This document shows, piece by piece, positions 1 through 8,000 of a stretch of 16,990 bases of DNA. Position 1 is the stretch's first letter. The number at the start of each line of letters is the position of its first letter. Origin of the DNA: an uncultured Collinsella sp. GTDB lineage: Bacteria; Actinomycetota; Coriobacteriia; Coriobacteriales; Coriobacteriaceae. The stretch lies in the NCBI GenBank assembly GCA_934650095.1, contig CAKUFT010000032.1:1-16990 (forward strand). Direction: 5' to 3'. A program made the translations under genes and the position numbers. The notes beneath the pieces are model-generated. The model was given only the letters and a program-made list of their open reading frames with translations, searched no databases and was not told the DNA's origin.

Positions 1-432
1 GCCGAAGCCGTTCTGGCGATTCTGGATCACTATGGCGTTGAACTGGACGGTGCCAAGGTTGCCGTTGTCGGTCGCTCGCTGGTGATTGGCCGTCCTGTTG
101 CCGCCATGCTTACGGCACGCAATGCTACCGTGACGACATGCCACACGCACACGCGCGACCTTGCTGCCGAGTGCCGTGCTGCCGACATTGTGGTTGCCGC
201 CGTTGGACGCGCGCGTACGGTTGGCGTGGATGCGGTTCGCGAGGGCCAGACGATCATCGATGTTGGCATTAATTGGGACGAGGCCGCTGGCAAGCTGGTG
301 GGTGACGTCGATTCTGATGCTGCGGAGCCGGTCGTTAACGCCATCACGCCCGTGCCGGGCGGCGTGGGCGCTGTGACGACGGCGATCCTCGCCAAACACG
401 TGATCGAGGCGGCCGAGCGCGCATCGAAATAG
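1..432 (+). CDS. folD: Bifunctional methylenetetrahydrofolate dehydrogenase/methenyltetrahydrofolate cyclohydrolase FolD, 3' part
   Basis: FolD interconverts 5,10-methylene-, methenyl- and 10-formyl-tetrahydrofolate in the cytosol, using NADP(H), and so supplies one-carbon units for purine and formyl-methionine synthesis. The window opens inside the gene: frame 1 is open from base 1 to a TAG at 430-432, giving the last 143 residues of a protein that is normally about 280-300. What is present is the Rossmann-type nucleotide-binding half. It shows the GRSLVIGRP dinucleotide-binding motif near residues 24-32, the TCHTHTRDL segment, DVGINWD, and the family signature TPVPGGVGAVTTAIL close to the C terminus. 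The catalytic Lys and the folate-binding half lie upstream, outside the window. The stop codon is followed by an AT-rich gap and an inverted-repeat element, so this is probably the end of its transcription unit. Identification is firm; the start is unknown. Confidence 0.95.
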   Translation, partial: AEAVLAILDHYGVELDGAKVAVVGRSLVIGRPVAAMLTARNATVTTCHTHTRDLAAECRAADIVVAAVGRARTVGVDAVREGQTIIDVGINWDEAAGKLVGDVDSDAAEPVVNAITPVPGGVGAVTTAILAKHVIEAAERASK

Positions 433-780
433 GCGTTTTGGGCTGTTTGAGGGGTTAGTTCTATACCCCGTGGACAAAAAATGCCAAATATGAGTACTGT
501 TGCCAAGATAGTCACATATATTTTAGGTCAAATAGACTCTCTAACGATATTTATTATCGATAGAGAGCCTATTTTATTGGACCTATGAGGAATTACATCA
601 TCTAATTTTTGAACAAATGTAGACTTTCGACACCCATACGTAGCAAAATTGCTGTTACTAAATTGGTGACAGTACTCATATTTGGCATTTTTTGACCACA
701 GGGGTTGCCAGCGCCGCGGTTTCGCCCTTTTTGCGTTGAAGCGATACACTGTTGCCGTTTGATTTCTTCGCTCAAGGAGG
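433..780. other. AT-rich intergenic region between folD and the dipeptidase gene
   Basis: This gap of nearly 350 nt has no convincing gene. Most of it (466-704) is an inverted-repeat element described separately. A short GGGGT/ACCCC stem lies at 451-469, just after folD. The stretch from 705 to 780 is again G/C-rich and must carry the promoter of the dipeptidase gene; TACACT at 745-750 could be a -10 box but no good -35 is spaced to it. Short reading frames here are AT-rich, lack ribosome sites and fall inside the repeats. Confidence 0.6.
466..704. mobile_element. MITE-like element with 41/42-bp terminal inverted repeats
   Basis: The left end (466-506) and right end (663-704) are inverted copies of each other with only three mismatches and one gap. 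Their inner core is an exact 26-bp match (475-500 against 669-694). A second, imperfect hairpin sits in the middle (arms 525-549 and 555-584), so the whole 239 bp can fold into a cruciform. The element is much more AT-rich than its surroundings and encodes no protein, which fits a miniature non-autonomous transposable element. No target-site duplication is apparent at the ends. The arms place A6 before and T6 after the long stem, so it would also resemble a two-way transcription terminator between folD and the dipeptidase gene. The structure is seen directly; mobility is inferred. Confidence 0.6.
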
Positions 781-786
781 ATGCGC

Positions 787-2310
787 ATGCCGTGTACAAC
801 GATTTTGGTTGGTAAGAACGCGAGCTATGACGGGTCGACGCTGGTCGCCCGCAACGAGGACTCGTCCAACGGGGTGTTTGAGCCCAAGCGCATGCGCGTG
901 GTGCATCCCGACGAGCAGCCGCGCGTCTACACGAGCGTCCTGAGCCACCTGACGATCGAGCTGCCCGATAACCCCATGCGCTACACGAGCGTCCCCGATG
1001 TTGTTCCGGGCCACGGCATCTGGGCCGAGGCCGGTTTCAACGAGCTCAATGTGGGCATGTCCGCAACCGAGACGCTCACCACCAACGAGCGCGTTCGCGG
1101 CGCCGACCCGCTCGTCGACTACGTGCCTGCCAAGGGCAACGAGGGCGAGGACGGCTATGTTCCGGCGCAGCCCGGCGGTCTGGGCGAGGAGGACGTGGTG
1201 ACCCTGGTGCTGCCGTACGCCAAGTCTGCCCGCGACGGCGTGCGTATCCTGGGCGATCTGCTCGAGCGCTACGGCACCTACGAGAACAACGGCATCGCCT
1301 TTAGCGACGTGGACGAGATTTGGTGGCTCGAGACCATCGGCGGCCACCACTGGATCGCCAAGCGCGTGCCCGATGACGCCTATGTGACCATGCCCAACCA
1401 GCTGGGTATTGACAGCTTTGACCTGGACGACGCCGAGGGCGCCCAGGCCGACCACATGTGCTCTTCCGACCTGCGCGCCTGGATGACCGAGTGGCATCTG
1501 GATCTGACGCTGGGCGTCGAGGGCGACGGCCCCGCAACGGTCTTCAACCCGCGCGAGGCCTTTGGCTCGCACAGCGACAGCGACCACGTCTACAACACGC
1601 CGCGCGCTTGGTACATGCAGCGCTGCCTCAACCCCAGCGACGTGTGGGATGGCTCCGACGCTGACTTTACGCCCGAGAGCGATGACATCCCCTGGAGCCG
1701 CGTGCCCGAGCGCAAGGTGACCATCGAGGACATTAAGTACGTGCTCTCCAGCCATTACCAGGGCACGGAGTACGACTGCTACGGCAGCAAGGGCACGCCG
1801 GCCACGCGCGGCGCCTATCGTCCCATCGGCATCAACCGCAACAGCCAGCTCGCCGTGCTGCAGCTGCGTCCCTATGCGCAGCCGGCCTATCGCGCCGTGC
1901 AGTGGATGGCCTTTGGCTCCAACTCGTTTAACGCGTTGGTTCCGCTGTATGCCAACGTCGAGACCATGCCCGAGTACTACGCCGACACGCAGGCCCGCGT
2001 GACGTCCGAGAACTTCTACTGGGCCAACCGCCTGATCGGCGCCCTGGCCGACGTTCGCTTCCACGAGTGTGGTCGCGCGGTTGAGGATTATCAGGAGAAG
2101 GTCGGCGGCATGGGCCACAAGCAGCTCCATGACGTTGACGCCGCCGTTGCCGCCCTGCCCGAGGCCGAGGTTTCCGCCGAGCTGGCACGCGCCAACGAGG
2201 CCTTCGCCGAGCTTGTGCGTGTGGAGACCGATGCTCTGCTGGGTAAGGTGCTCTACACCACGAGCTGTGCCATGAAGAATTCCTTCGCGATGAACGATAA
2301 CATCAGGTAA
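787..2310 (+). CDS. C69-family dipeptidase (PepD type)
   Basis: This is a cytosolic peptidase of family C69, N-terminal-nucleophile hydrolases that split dipeptides of broad specificity. The start is chosen at ATG 787 rather than ATG 781: the ribosome site AAGGAGG at 774-780 touches ATG 781 directly but lies 6 nt from ATG 787. This gives MPCTTILVGKNASYDGS, with the nucleophile Cys at residue 3, exposed after removal of the two preceding residues as expected for the family. VARNEDSS follows, matching the conserved RNED-type segment. Length is 507 residues, close to the family's usual 470-500. There is no signal peptide or membrane helix, so it should act inside the cell on imported peptides. 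The gene stands alone, with an inverted-repeat element upstream and a 71-nt gap to the next gene. Family assignment is strong; exact substrate is not determined. Confidence 0.92.
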   Translation: MPCTTILVGKNASYDGSTLVARNEDSSNGVFEPKRMRVVHPDEQPRVYTSVLSHLTIELPDNPMRYTSVPDVVPGHGIWAEAGFNELNVGMSATETLTTNERVRGADPLVDYVPAKGNEGEDGYVPAQPGGLGEEDVVTLVLPYAKSARDGVRILGDLLERYGTYENNGIAFSDVDEIWWLETIGGHHWIAKRVPDDAYVTMPNQLGIDSFDLDDAEGAQADHMCSSDLRAWMTEWHLDLTLGVEGDGPATVFNPREAFGSHSDSDHVYNTPRAWYMQRCLNPSDVWDGSDADFTPESDDIPWSRVPERKVTIEDIKYVLSSHYQGTEYDCYGSKGTPATRGAYRPIGINRNSQLAVLQLRPYAQPAYRAVQWMAFGSNSFNALVPLYANVETMPEYYADTQARVTSENFYWANRLIGALADVRFHECGRAVEDYQEKVGGMGHKQLHDVDAAVAALPEAEVSAELARANEAFAELVRVETDALLGKVLYTTSCAMKNSFAMNDNIR

Positions 2311-2381
2311 AACGCTTTGTCGCTTTCGCGCAATCTTGGGTACAAGAAGGCCAATGCAGTTGTTCATGATTGGAGCCAACC

Positions 2382-2798
2382 ATGGTTATGAAATTCGATC
2401 AGCTTGTTAACGGCGCCATCAACGTGGGCTTTGGCGCTGCTGCCGTTGCCGTCGAGGGAGGCAAGAAGGTCCTTGACGACCTCAACGCCAAGGGCGAGCA
2501 GGTGCGCAAGGACGCCGACACCCCCGATATCGCCCGCAGCGTATCCGACATGTTCGAGCAGGCCGGCGGCACCATCTCCGACCTTACCGAGCGCCTGGGC
2601 ATGCAGGGCGAGACCGCGGCGCAGCGCGTGCTCGATGAGCTCATCCTTGCTCGCGTCCGCGTTATGACCGCCCCCGAGCGCACGGCCTTCCTGGCTCACG
2701 TGCGCGACATCGTCGATTCGGTCGAGGACAACGTGACCTCGGTGCCCGTCGAGTCCGTTGAGCCCGACGACGCAGAGGATGCCGAAGAGGCCGAGTAG
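2382..2798 (+). CDS. Phasin-like small helical protein
   Basis: This protein has 138 residues. ATG 2382 is preferred over an in-frame TTG at 2370 and an ATG at 2388 because GGAG (2372-2375) lies 6 nt before it. The N-terminal part is a small amphipathic helix with Gly/Ala, followed by heptad-rich helices (VEGGKKVLDDLNAKGEQVRK, then SDMFEQAGGTISDLTERLG) and a region rich in Arg and Ala around residue 85-105. The last 20 or so residues are strongly acidic (EPDDAEDAEEAE). This pattern resembles phasin/PhaF-type granule-associated proteins, which are amphipathic coiled coils, but no catalytic motif exists and the similarity is by pattern only. It sits 8 nt upstream of a UbiB/AarF kinase gene, so the two are probably cotranscribed and may work together at the membrane. 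Its own function is unknown. Confidence 0.8.
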   Translation: MVMKFDQLVNGAINVGFGAAAVAVEGGKKVLDDLNAKGEQVRKDADTPDIARSVSDMFEQAGGTISDLTERLGMQGETAAQRVLDELILARVRVMTAPERTAFLAHVRDIVDSVEDNVTSVPVESVEPDDAEDAEEAE

Positions 2799-2806
2799 TA
2801 GCGCAG

Positions 2807-4570
2807 ATGGCAGATCCCACCACCGATTACAACAATCTAGATCCCTTGGGCGACGAGGCGGCGGTTGTCGATGAGGTCGATGCCGCCGTCTCGGGCGCTC
2901 GCAAGAAGCCGCGCGCTGTCGATATGGTCCCCGAGGAGCCCGACGCGATGGCGCCGGACGAGGAATACCAGCTCACGCCGGCGGGCCGTCGCGAGCGCAT
3001 TGGACAGATCGTCCGCCTCGTCAAAAAATACCGCGTGTGGGATAACCTCACGCCGGTGCGCCTGCGCCGCCTGCTCGAGGAGCTCGGCCCCATGTTCGTC
3101 AAGATGGGGCAGATTTTGGCCAACCGCTCCGAGATTCTGCCGCAGCGCTTTTGCGACGAGCTCCGTCGTCTGCGCTCCGATGTAGAGCCGGTGCCGTACG
3201 AGGTGGTGCTTCGCTGCCTAGAGGAGGAATACGGCCTGCGCCTGGGGGAGATGTTCGACGCGATCGACCCCAACCCGCTTGGCAGCGCCTCGCTCGCGCA
3301 GGTGCATCGTGCTCGCCTGGTGACGGGCGAGGACGTGGCCGTCAAGGTGCAGCGCCCCGGTGCGCAACAGGTCATGGCGCAGGACATCGACATTATCCGT
3401 TCGGTGGTGCGCATCGTCTCCAAGTTCGTCAACACCGATCAGTTCGTTGACTTGCACGGCGTGGTCGAGGAGCTGTGGACCTCGTTTCGCGAGGAGACCA
3501 ACTTTTTGGCCGAGGCCAAAAACCTCAACGACTTTTACGAGTTCCATAAGAGTGTGCGCGGCGTGTCGTGTCCCAAGTCCTACTTGGATCTGTGCACCGA
3601 GCACGTCGTGGTCATGGATTACATCGATGGCATCTCGATTGCCGACCCCGAGCGTCTGGTGGCCGAGGGTTACGACTTGGAGAAGATCGGCTCGACGATT
3701 GTCGAGGACTATTCGACGCAGGTGCTCGACGACGGCTTTTTCCATGCCGATCCGCATGCGGGAAACATTATTCTCAAGGACGGCATCGTCTACTTTATCG
3801 ACTTGGGCATGGTCGGGCGCATGTCGAGCCACGACCGCGGCATCGTCAAGGACATGATTTTTGCCGTGGCCGAGGGCGACGTGCCCAAGCTCAAAGACTC
3901 GCTCATGCGCTTTGCCGTGACACGCGGCGATTCGGCTGAGCTCGATCACTCGGCATTTTTGTCCGATCTGGACTTTATCGTTGCCGACTTTGCGGGGCTC
4001 GATCTTAAGGACCTGGACATCGGCGAGTTCTTGACCTCGTTGCTGAACTTGGCGCGCAAGAACGATGTTGAGCTGCCGAGCGTGGTGACAATGTTCGCGC
4101 GCGGCATGGTGACGCTCGAGGGCCTGCTGACCGAGTACATGCCCAACGTCAACATGATCCAGATCATCCAGACGCATATCAAAAACGAGAAGAGCACCTA
4201 TGCCCGCGTTCGCGAGATGGGTCGCGACTTTGCGGCGAGTAGCTACCGTGCGGCCAAGGGCTCGCTCGAGGCGGCCGAGTACCTGGGGCTGGCGTCGCGT
4301 ATGCTCACGCGCGGTCAGCTTAAGGTGAATCTGCAGCTCATGAGCAGCGACAAGGCGCTGCGTCAGATAGGCGGCATCGTCGACCGCATGTCAATGGCCA
4401 TTGTTATTGCCGGTCTGTTTATCGGCTCCTCGGTGGTCTACTATGCGCGCATCGAGCCTGTTGTGCTCGGTATTCCGATCATCGGCTTTGTTGGCTATGT
4501 GAGCGCGCTGGTTTTGGCGCTCATGCTGGGCCGCAATATCTGGCGCAACAGTCACGGCGGCAAGCACTAG
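2807..4570 (+). CDS. UbiB/AarF/ABC1-family atypical kinase, membrane-anchored
   Basis: This 587-residue protein belongs to the UbiB (AarF/ABC1/COQ8) family of protein-kinase-like ATPases, which support quinone or other isoprenoid-lipid metabolism. After an acidic, disordered first 60 residues it shows every family landmark. These are the KxGQ motif at 99-102, the Ala-rich nucleotide loop GSASLAQVH at 159-167 replacing the usual Gly-rich loop, the ATP-binding Lys at 180 in VAVKVQRPG, and the conserved REETNFLAEAKN around 228-239. The catalytic HADPHAGN is at 313-320 and IDLG, in place of DFG, at 331-334. Two hydrophobic helices near residues 525-580 anchor the C terminus in the membrane. The start follows the preceding stop by 8 nt with only a weak ribosome site, suggesting translational coupling to the phasin-like gene. 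An intrinsic terminator lies 79 nt downstream. The active site looks intact; the substrate lipid is unknown. Confidence 0.93.
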   Translation: MADPTTDYNNLDPLGDEAAVVDEVDAAVSGARKKPRAVDMVPEEPDAMAPDEEYQLTPAGRRERIGQIVRLVKKYRVWDNLTPVRLRRLLEELGPMFVKMGQILANRSEILPQRFCDELRRLRSDVEPVPYEVVLRCLEEEYGLRLGEMFDAIDPNPLGSASLAQVHRARLVTGEDVAVKVQRPGAQQVMAQDIDIIRSVVRIVSKFVNTDQFVDLHGVVEELWTSFREETNFLAEAKNLNDFYEFHKSVRGVSCPKSYLDLCTEHVVVMDYIDGISIADPERLVAEGYDLEKIGSTIVEDYSTQVLDDGFFHADPHAGNIILKDGIVYFIDLGMVGRMSSHDRGIVKDMIFAVAEGDVPKLKDSLMRFAVTRGDSAELDHSAFLSDLDFIVADFAGLDLKDLDIGEFLTSLLNLARKNDVELPSVVTMFARGMVTLEGLLTEYMPNVNMIQIIQTHIKNEKSTYARVREMGRDFAASSYRAAKGSLEAAEYLGLASRMLTRGQLKVNLQLMSSDKALRQIGGIVDRMSMAIVIAGLFIGSSVVYYARIEPVVLGIPIIGFVGYVSALVLALMLGRNIWRNSHGGKH

Positions 4571-4648
4571 CGTAGCTGCACGGTGTCTTGTCCCACGGCG
4601 CCCTTCCATGCCCAACTCTTTCCTTTCGCAAACCATAGCTTTTACCTT

Positions 4649-4676
4649 GGGCTTCGCCTGCGTGCGGGGCCCTTTT
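4649..4676 (+). terminator. Intrinsic terminator after the phasin-like/UbiB operon
   Basis: A 9-bp stem (4649-4657 with 4664-4672, including two G-U pairs) with a 6-nt loop is followed at once by TTTT. It lies between the UbiB stop and the riboswitch promoter, separating the two transcription units. Confidence 0.65.
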
Positions 4677-4702
4677 GCGTGATACCATACTGACGGTAAT
4701 AA
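4675..4702 (+). promoter_or_regulatory. Candidate promoter for the riboswitch-controlled operon
   Basis: TTGCGT (4675-4680) and TAATAA (4697-4702) are separated by 16 nt and resemble housekeeping -35 and -10 boxes. Initiation would fall near 4709, right before the first paired stem of the riboswitch at 4711. That agreement is the main support. Confidence 0.4.
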
Positions 4703-4710
4703 TCAATGGC

Positions 4711-4887
4711 CTAGATGGTGGTGCGGAGACGCACGAATGCGTGGTTTTCCTGCGCATTTGGGAGAATCGGGGTGCGAATCCCCGGCTGTACCAGTAACCG
4801 TAATTCCTCTTGGCTCGGGATGCTCGCGTCGCAGATCGGACGACGTGCCCGAGCCGTTAAGGCTAAGTCGGATCGCCTCCCATCTTG
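4711..4887 (+). promoter_or_regulatory. Cobalamin riboswitch
   Basis: This RNA element binds adenosyl- or other cobalamins and normally shuts down the downstream gene when B12 is plentiful. The closing stem pairs 4711-4718 with 4880-4887. The conserved core lies at 4760-4800: a GGGA, then GGGGTGCGAATCCCCGG, then CTGTACC and TAACCGTAA, matching the family pattern of GGTGAAAATCC, GCGGTCCC and CACTGTAA. A peripheral hairpin has an exact 8-bp stem (4812-4819 with 4848-4855). The B12 box, AAGTCGGATCGCCTCCC, is at 4865-4881. The element is about 177 nt, within the usual size. It precedes the giant DUF4430 protein, so that operon is expected to be induced when corrinoids are scarce. The switching mechanism is not clear; there is no terminator T-run. 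Confidence 0.88.
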
Positions 4888-5028
4888 CATGCGGCTGCGG
4901 CGTATGCCGCCGGTGTGCATAGGGCTCTGGAGGGAAGGGGGACCCCGATGGGGGAACTCGAGCGCAGCATGCGCGATGACGTGGGGCAGCCTCAGGGTAA
5001 CGCTCCAAGTACAGACAGTAGGAGACAA

Positions 5029-8000
5029 ATGGATATGTTCGAGGACGAGCGTCAGCGCGTCTCGCATCGCCGTGGCGCAATTGCACGCGGCGTAGCCAAG
5101 CGCGGCCTGGTGGCATTCCTGGCCTTCGCGATGGCCTTTGGCACCACGCCGGCCCAGCTGTGGGCCGATGGCGCCGAGGGCATCGCCGAGGCCGTGGCCC
5201 AGGCCACAGCGCCGAGCGAGGGCGCGCAGGCCACGGACGGTGCTGCAGATAACACCGCAGCCGCCACCGGTACAAGCGATTCCGCTGCCGATAGCTCCTC
5301 AAAAACTGGGGATACGAGCTCGGCCGCGTCTAACAACGCGAGCGATGGTGCGACGGGTGATTCTGCCGCGGCAGGCTCCGCTCCTGGTACTCCGGCGAAC
5401 GAGGCGTCCGACACCACGGCTGAGACTGGCGACGCGACCGCGGTTGTCGGCGAGTCCAATGCGCCTAAAGCCGCGCCTCGTGCCGCTGATTCGCTTTCCT
5501 CGAATAATGGCGTCAGTGTAGGAAAGAGCAAGATCCCTACTCGTTGGCTTGGCTCTAACTTCACTGCCTTTATCCAGAGCAATACTACGCTCTATGCGAA
5601 TGTCTGGACTTCGTCCAGCAAGCGCGCCAGTGTTTCGGGTTGCACCTATCAGTGGCTTGCTGCCGATATCGCCAACAGGAACGATGCGGACAACTCTGCG
5701 TTTGTTGCTGTCGAGGGCCAGACGGGCTCATCGATCGTTCTGGACGACGCCCTGCGCACTCAGCTTAACGGCAAGTGCCTGCGTGTACGTATTACCGATG
5801 CCAGCGGTAACGTCGTCTACGGTCCGACTAAGAGTGCCGCCAACCAAAAGCTGACTGCGACGAACACTATCAAGGCGCCCGTTCCTGCTAAGACGGCCCT
5901 GGACGCAAAGTCGTATGTCCTCATCCAGTCTTCGGCAGACGATTCGAGTTCGTATTCGTCCGTTAAGGCCGAGACACTGAACCCTGGCACTACGCTTTGG
6001 GCGAATGCCTATGACGGCGAAGCGGTTCCCAGCAAGCGTATTGCGGCACAGGCCGGCTGGACCTATCAGTGGCTTGCGTCTGATGTGCGCGATGCCGAGG
6101 ATTCCGCCTATCAGGCAATCCCGGGCCAGACCGGCCAGTCGCTGACGATCACGGATGAACTCGCATCGCAGCTTGCGGGCAAGTACATTCGCGTTAAGGT
6201 TGTCGGTGACGGTCAAGAGCTGTTCGGCCCGAGCAGCTCTTTTAAGACGCCCTCGTCTGTTGACTACAATACTCCGGGTCCTGTTGCCGCGAGCGGCCAG
6301 ATCGCATTAGGCCATATCGTTCTTGCTTATAACGGTGCCGAATTTGGCGACGATTACGAGAGCGTTCCGAGTGCTAACGTTGGCGACACGATTAAGGCTG
6401 CCGCCTACTACCTTAACTACGACACGCCGACTGACCTCTACGGTTCCGACAAGGTCGATTTTTCTTGGTGGGTGGCCGATTCCGCCGACGGCTCGTTCGA
6501 GCAGGTTGCAACTGGTGACACCTATACGGTTACCAAGGAATGCGCAAACCGTTATCTCAAGGTGGTCGCAAAAGCCAAGAACGGTATCCCTGGCTCCGAT
6601 AGCTGTGAGACCAAGGCAGGCCGCATTCTGCCCAAGGGCGCGACGACGCTTGATTCGGTTGCGTTTACCAACGCGAGCAAGGGCGCCAAGGACACCGGTT
6701 CTACGATTGAGGCATGTGCCTACAAGGCAGTCGATTACTCGTCTGAGCCGGTTGCCGAGGGCGTTACCTACACGTGGCGTTGGTCGTCTGTCGACCCGTC
6801 CTCCTCTGCCTTTGATGCAAAGACCGATTGGCATGTAGTCGAGGGCAAAACCGACAGCAGCTTTACCATTCCCGATGACTACGCCAAGCGCTGGGTGAGC
6901 GTGACGGCCACTGCGGGTGATAACACCGTAGAGGCGACTACTGCTGTGGCCGTTAAGGCCGCAGGCTCGCACGAGCTGTTCCTGACGTATCTCAAAAAGA
7001 TCGTCGGCGATCAGAGCGATGACGCCAGGTTTGTCTACAAGAGTGGCGAAAAGATCGGTGTTACCGCATTCGAGAAGACGTCTGCAGGAACAAAGGGTGC
7101 CGAGCTTGCATCTGATCAGCTAACGTATACGTGGCAGATTGCCGATAGCGCCCAGGGTCCGTTCACGACGCTGACGGATGAGAACGCGCACAGGCCGTCG
7201 TTCGTTATTTCGCAGAAGTACGTCGGCAAGTACCTCAAGTGCATCGTCGATGGCGGCTACAACACCGACTATGCCTCCACGCGTTATGCCGTCGTTAAGG
7301 GCGAGGACGCCAAGGCGTACACCCTGACATCGGTTAATGTCGTCTCGAGCGGCAACCTCGCACAGGTCGGGGGAACGCTTGCCCCTACGGCCAATTACAT
7401 GGCAACGGGCGATTGGGGCGATTACGAGACGGCGCTCCCCGAGGGCTCCCTCGTCGATTACCGCTGGTACCTCGCCGATGACGCTGAGGGTACAAATGCC
7501 CACGAGCTGTTTGGTGCCGACGAAACGACTGGTGTACTCACGCTTCCGGCCTCGGCTGAAGGCAAATATGCGTATGTCGTTGCAAACGCCGGCAACAACG
7601 ATGTCAAGAGCACCGCTTGGCTCGTTAACTCTTCCGACGAAAAGTCTCTTTCCGTTAACGTCAGGGTTGTAGGCGTAAGCAAGCACGATGTCGGTCAGTC
7701 TTATGACCTTGTGGATTGGGTGCCGTCGACCTCGTATAACTGGTCGAGCACTCAAAAGATGTCTGCCTGGGACATCTTTGCCAAGGTGCTTGACGACGCC
7801 GGCTATAGCTATAGCACGGACGGCGGCGTTCCCTATTCGGTTACGAACCCCGATAAGTCTCAGACGCTCGCGATGGAGAACACGGCGTCCGGCTATAAGT
7901 ACTGGCGTTTTGACATTAATGGTAAGGCTGCCAACTCTTACGCCACGGGCTACTACCCGAGCGATGGCGACACGCTCGAGCTCGTGTACGAGGATCCCAC

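Larger units (their letters stand above)
4571..5028 (+). other. Regulatory intergenic region upstream of the giant surface protein
   Basis: The gap holds, in order, the terminator of the UbiB operon (4649-4676), a promoter-like pair (4675-4702), a cobalamin riboswitch (about 4711-4887), and a G-rich leader up to the start at 5029. The first 78 nt after the UbiB stop carry nothing recognisable. The leader contains an imperfect GC hairpin around 4888-4920 and a second possible start, ATG 4948, in the same frame as the giant gene. No T-run follows the leader hairpin, so control at translation is more likely than termination. Confidence 0.7.

Noticed and set aside
528..799. Small minus-strand frames between folD and the dipeptidase
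   Set aside because: They lie in the inverted-repeat element, contain its repeated segments, and show no ribosome site or known motif.
772..2379. Minus-strand open frame of 535 codons opposite the dipeptidase
   Set aside because: The plus strand has the C69 nucleophile motif and a good ribosome site; the antisense product is His/Val/Gly-rich with no family pattern.
4885..5028. Upstream start of the giant protein at ATG 4885
   Set aside because: It lies in the closing stem of the riboswitch and would put about 75 residues before the signal-peptide core; ATG 5029 with AGGAG upstream is better.
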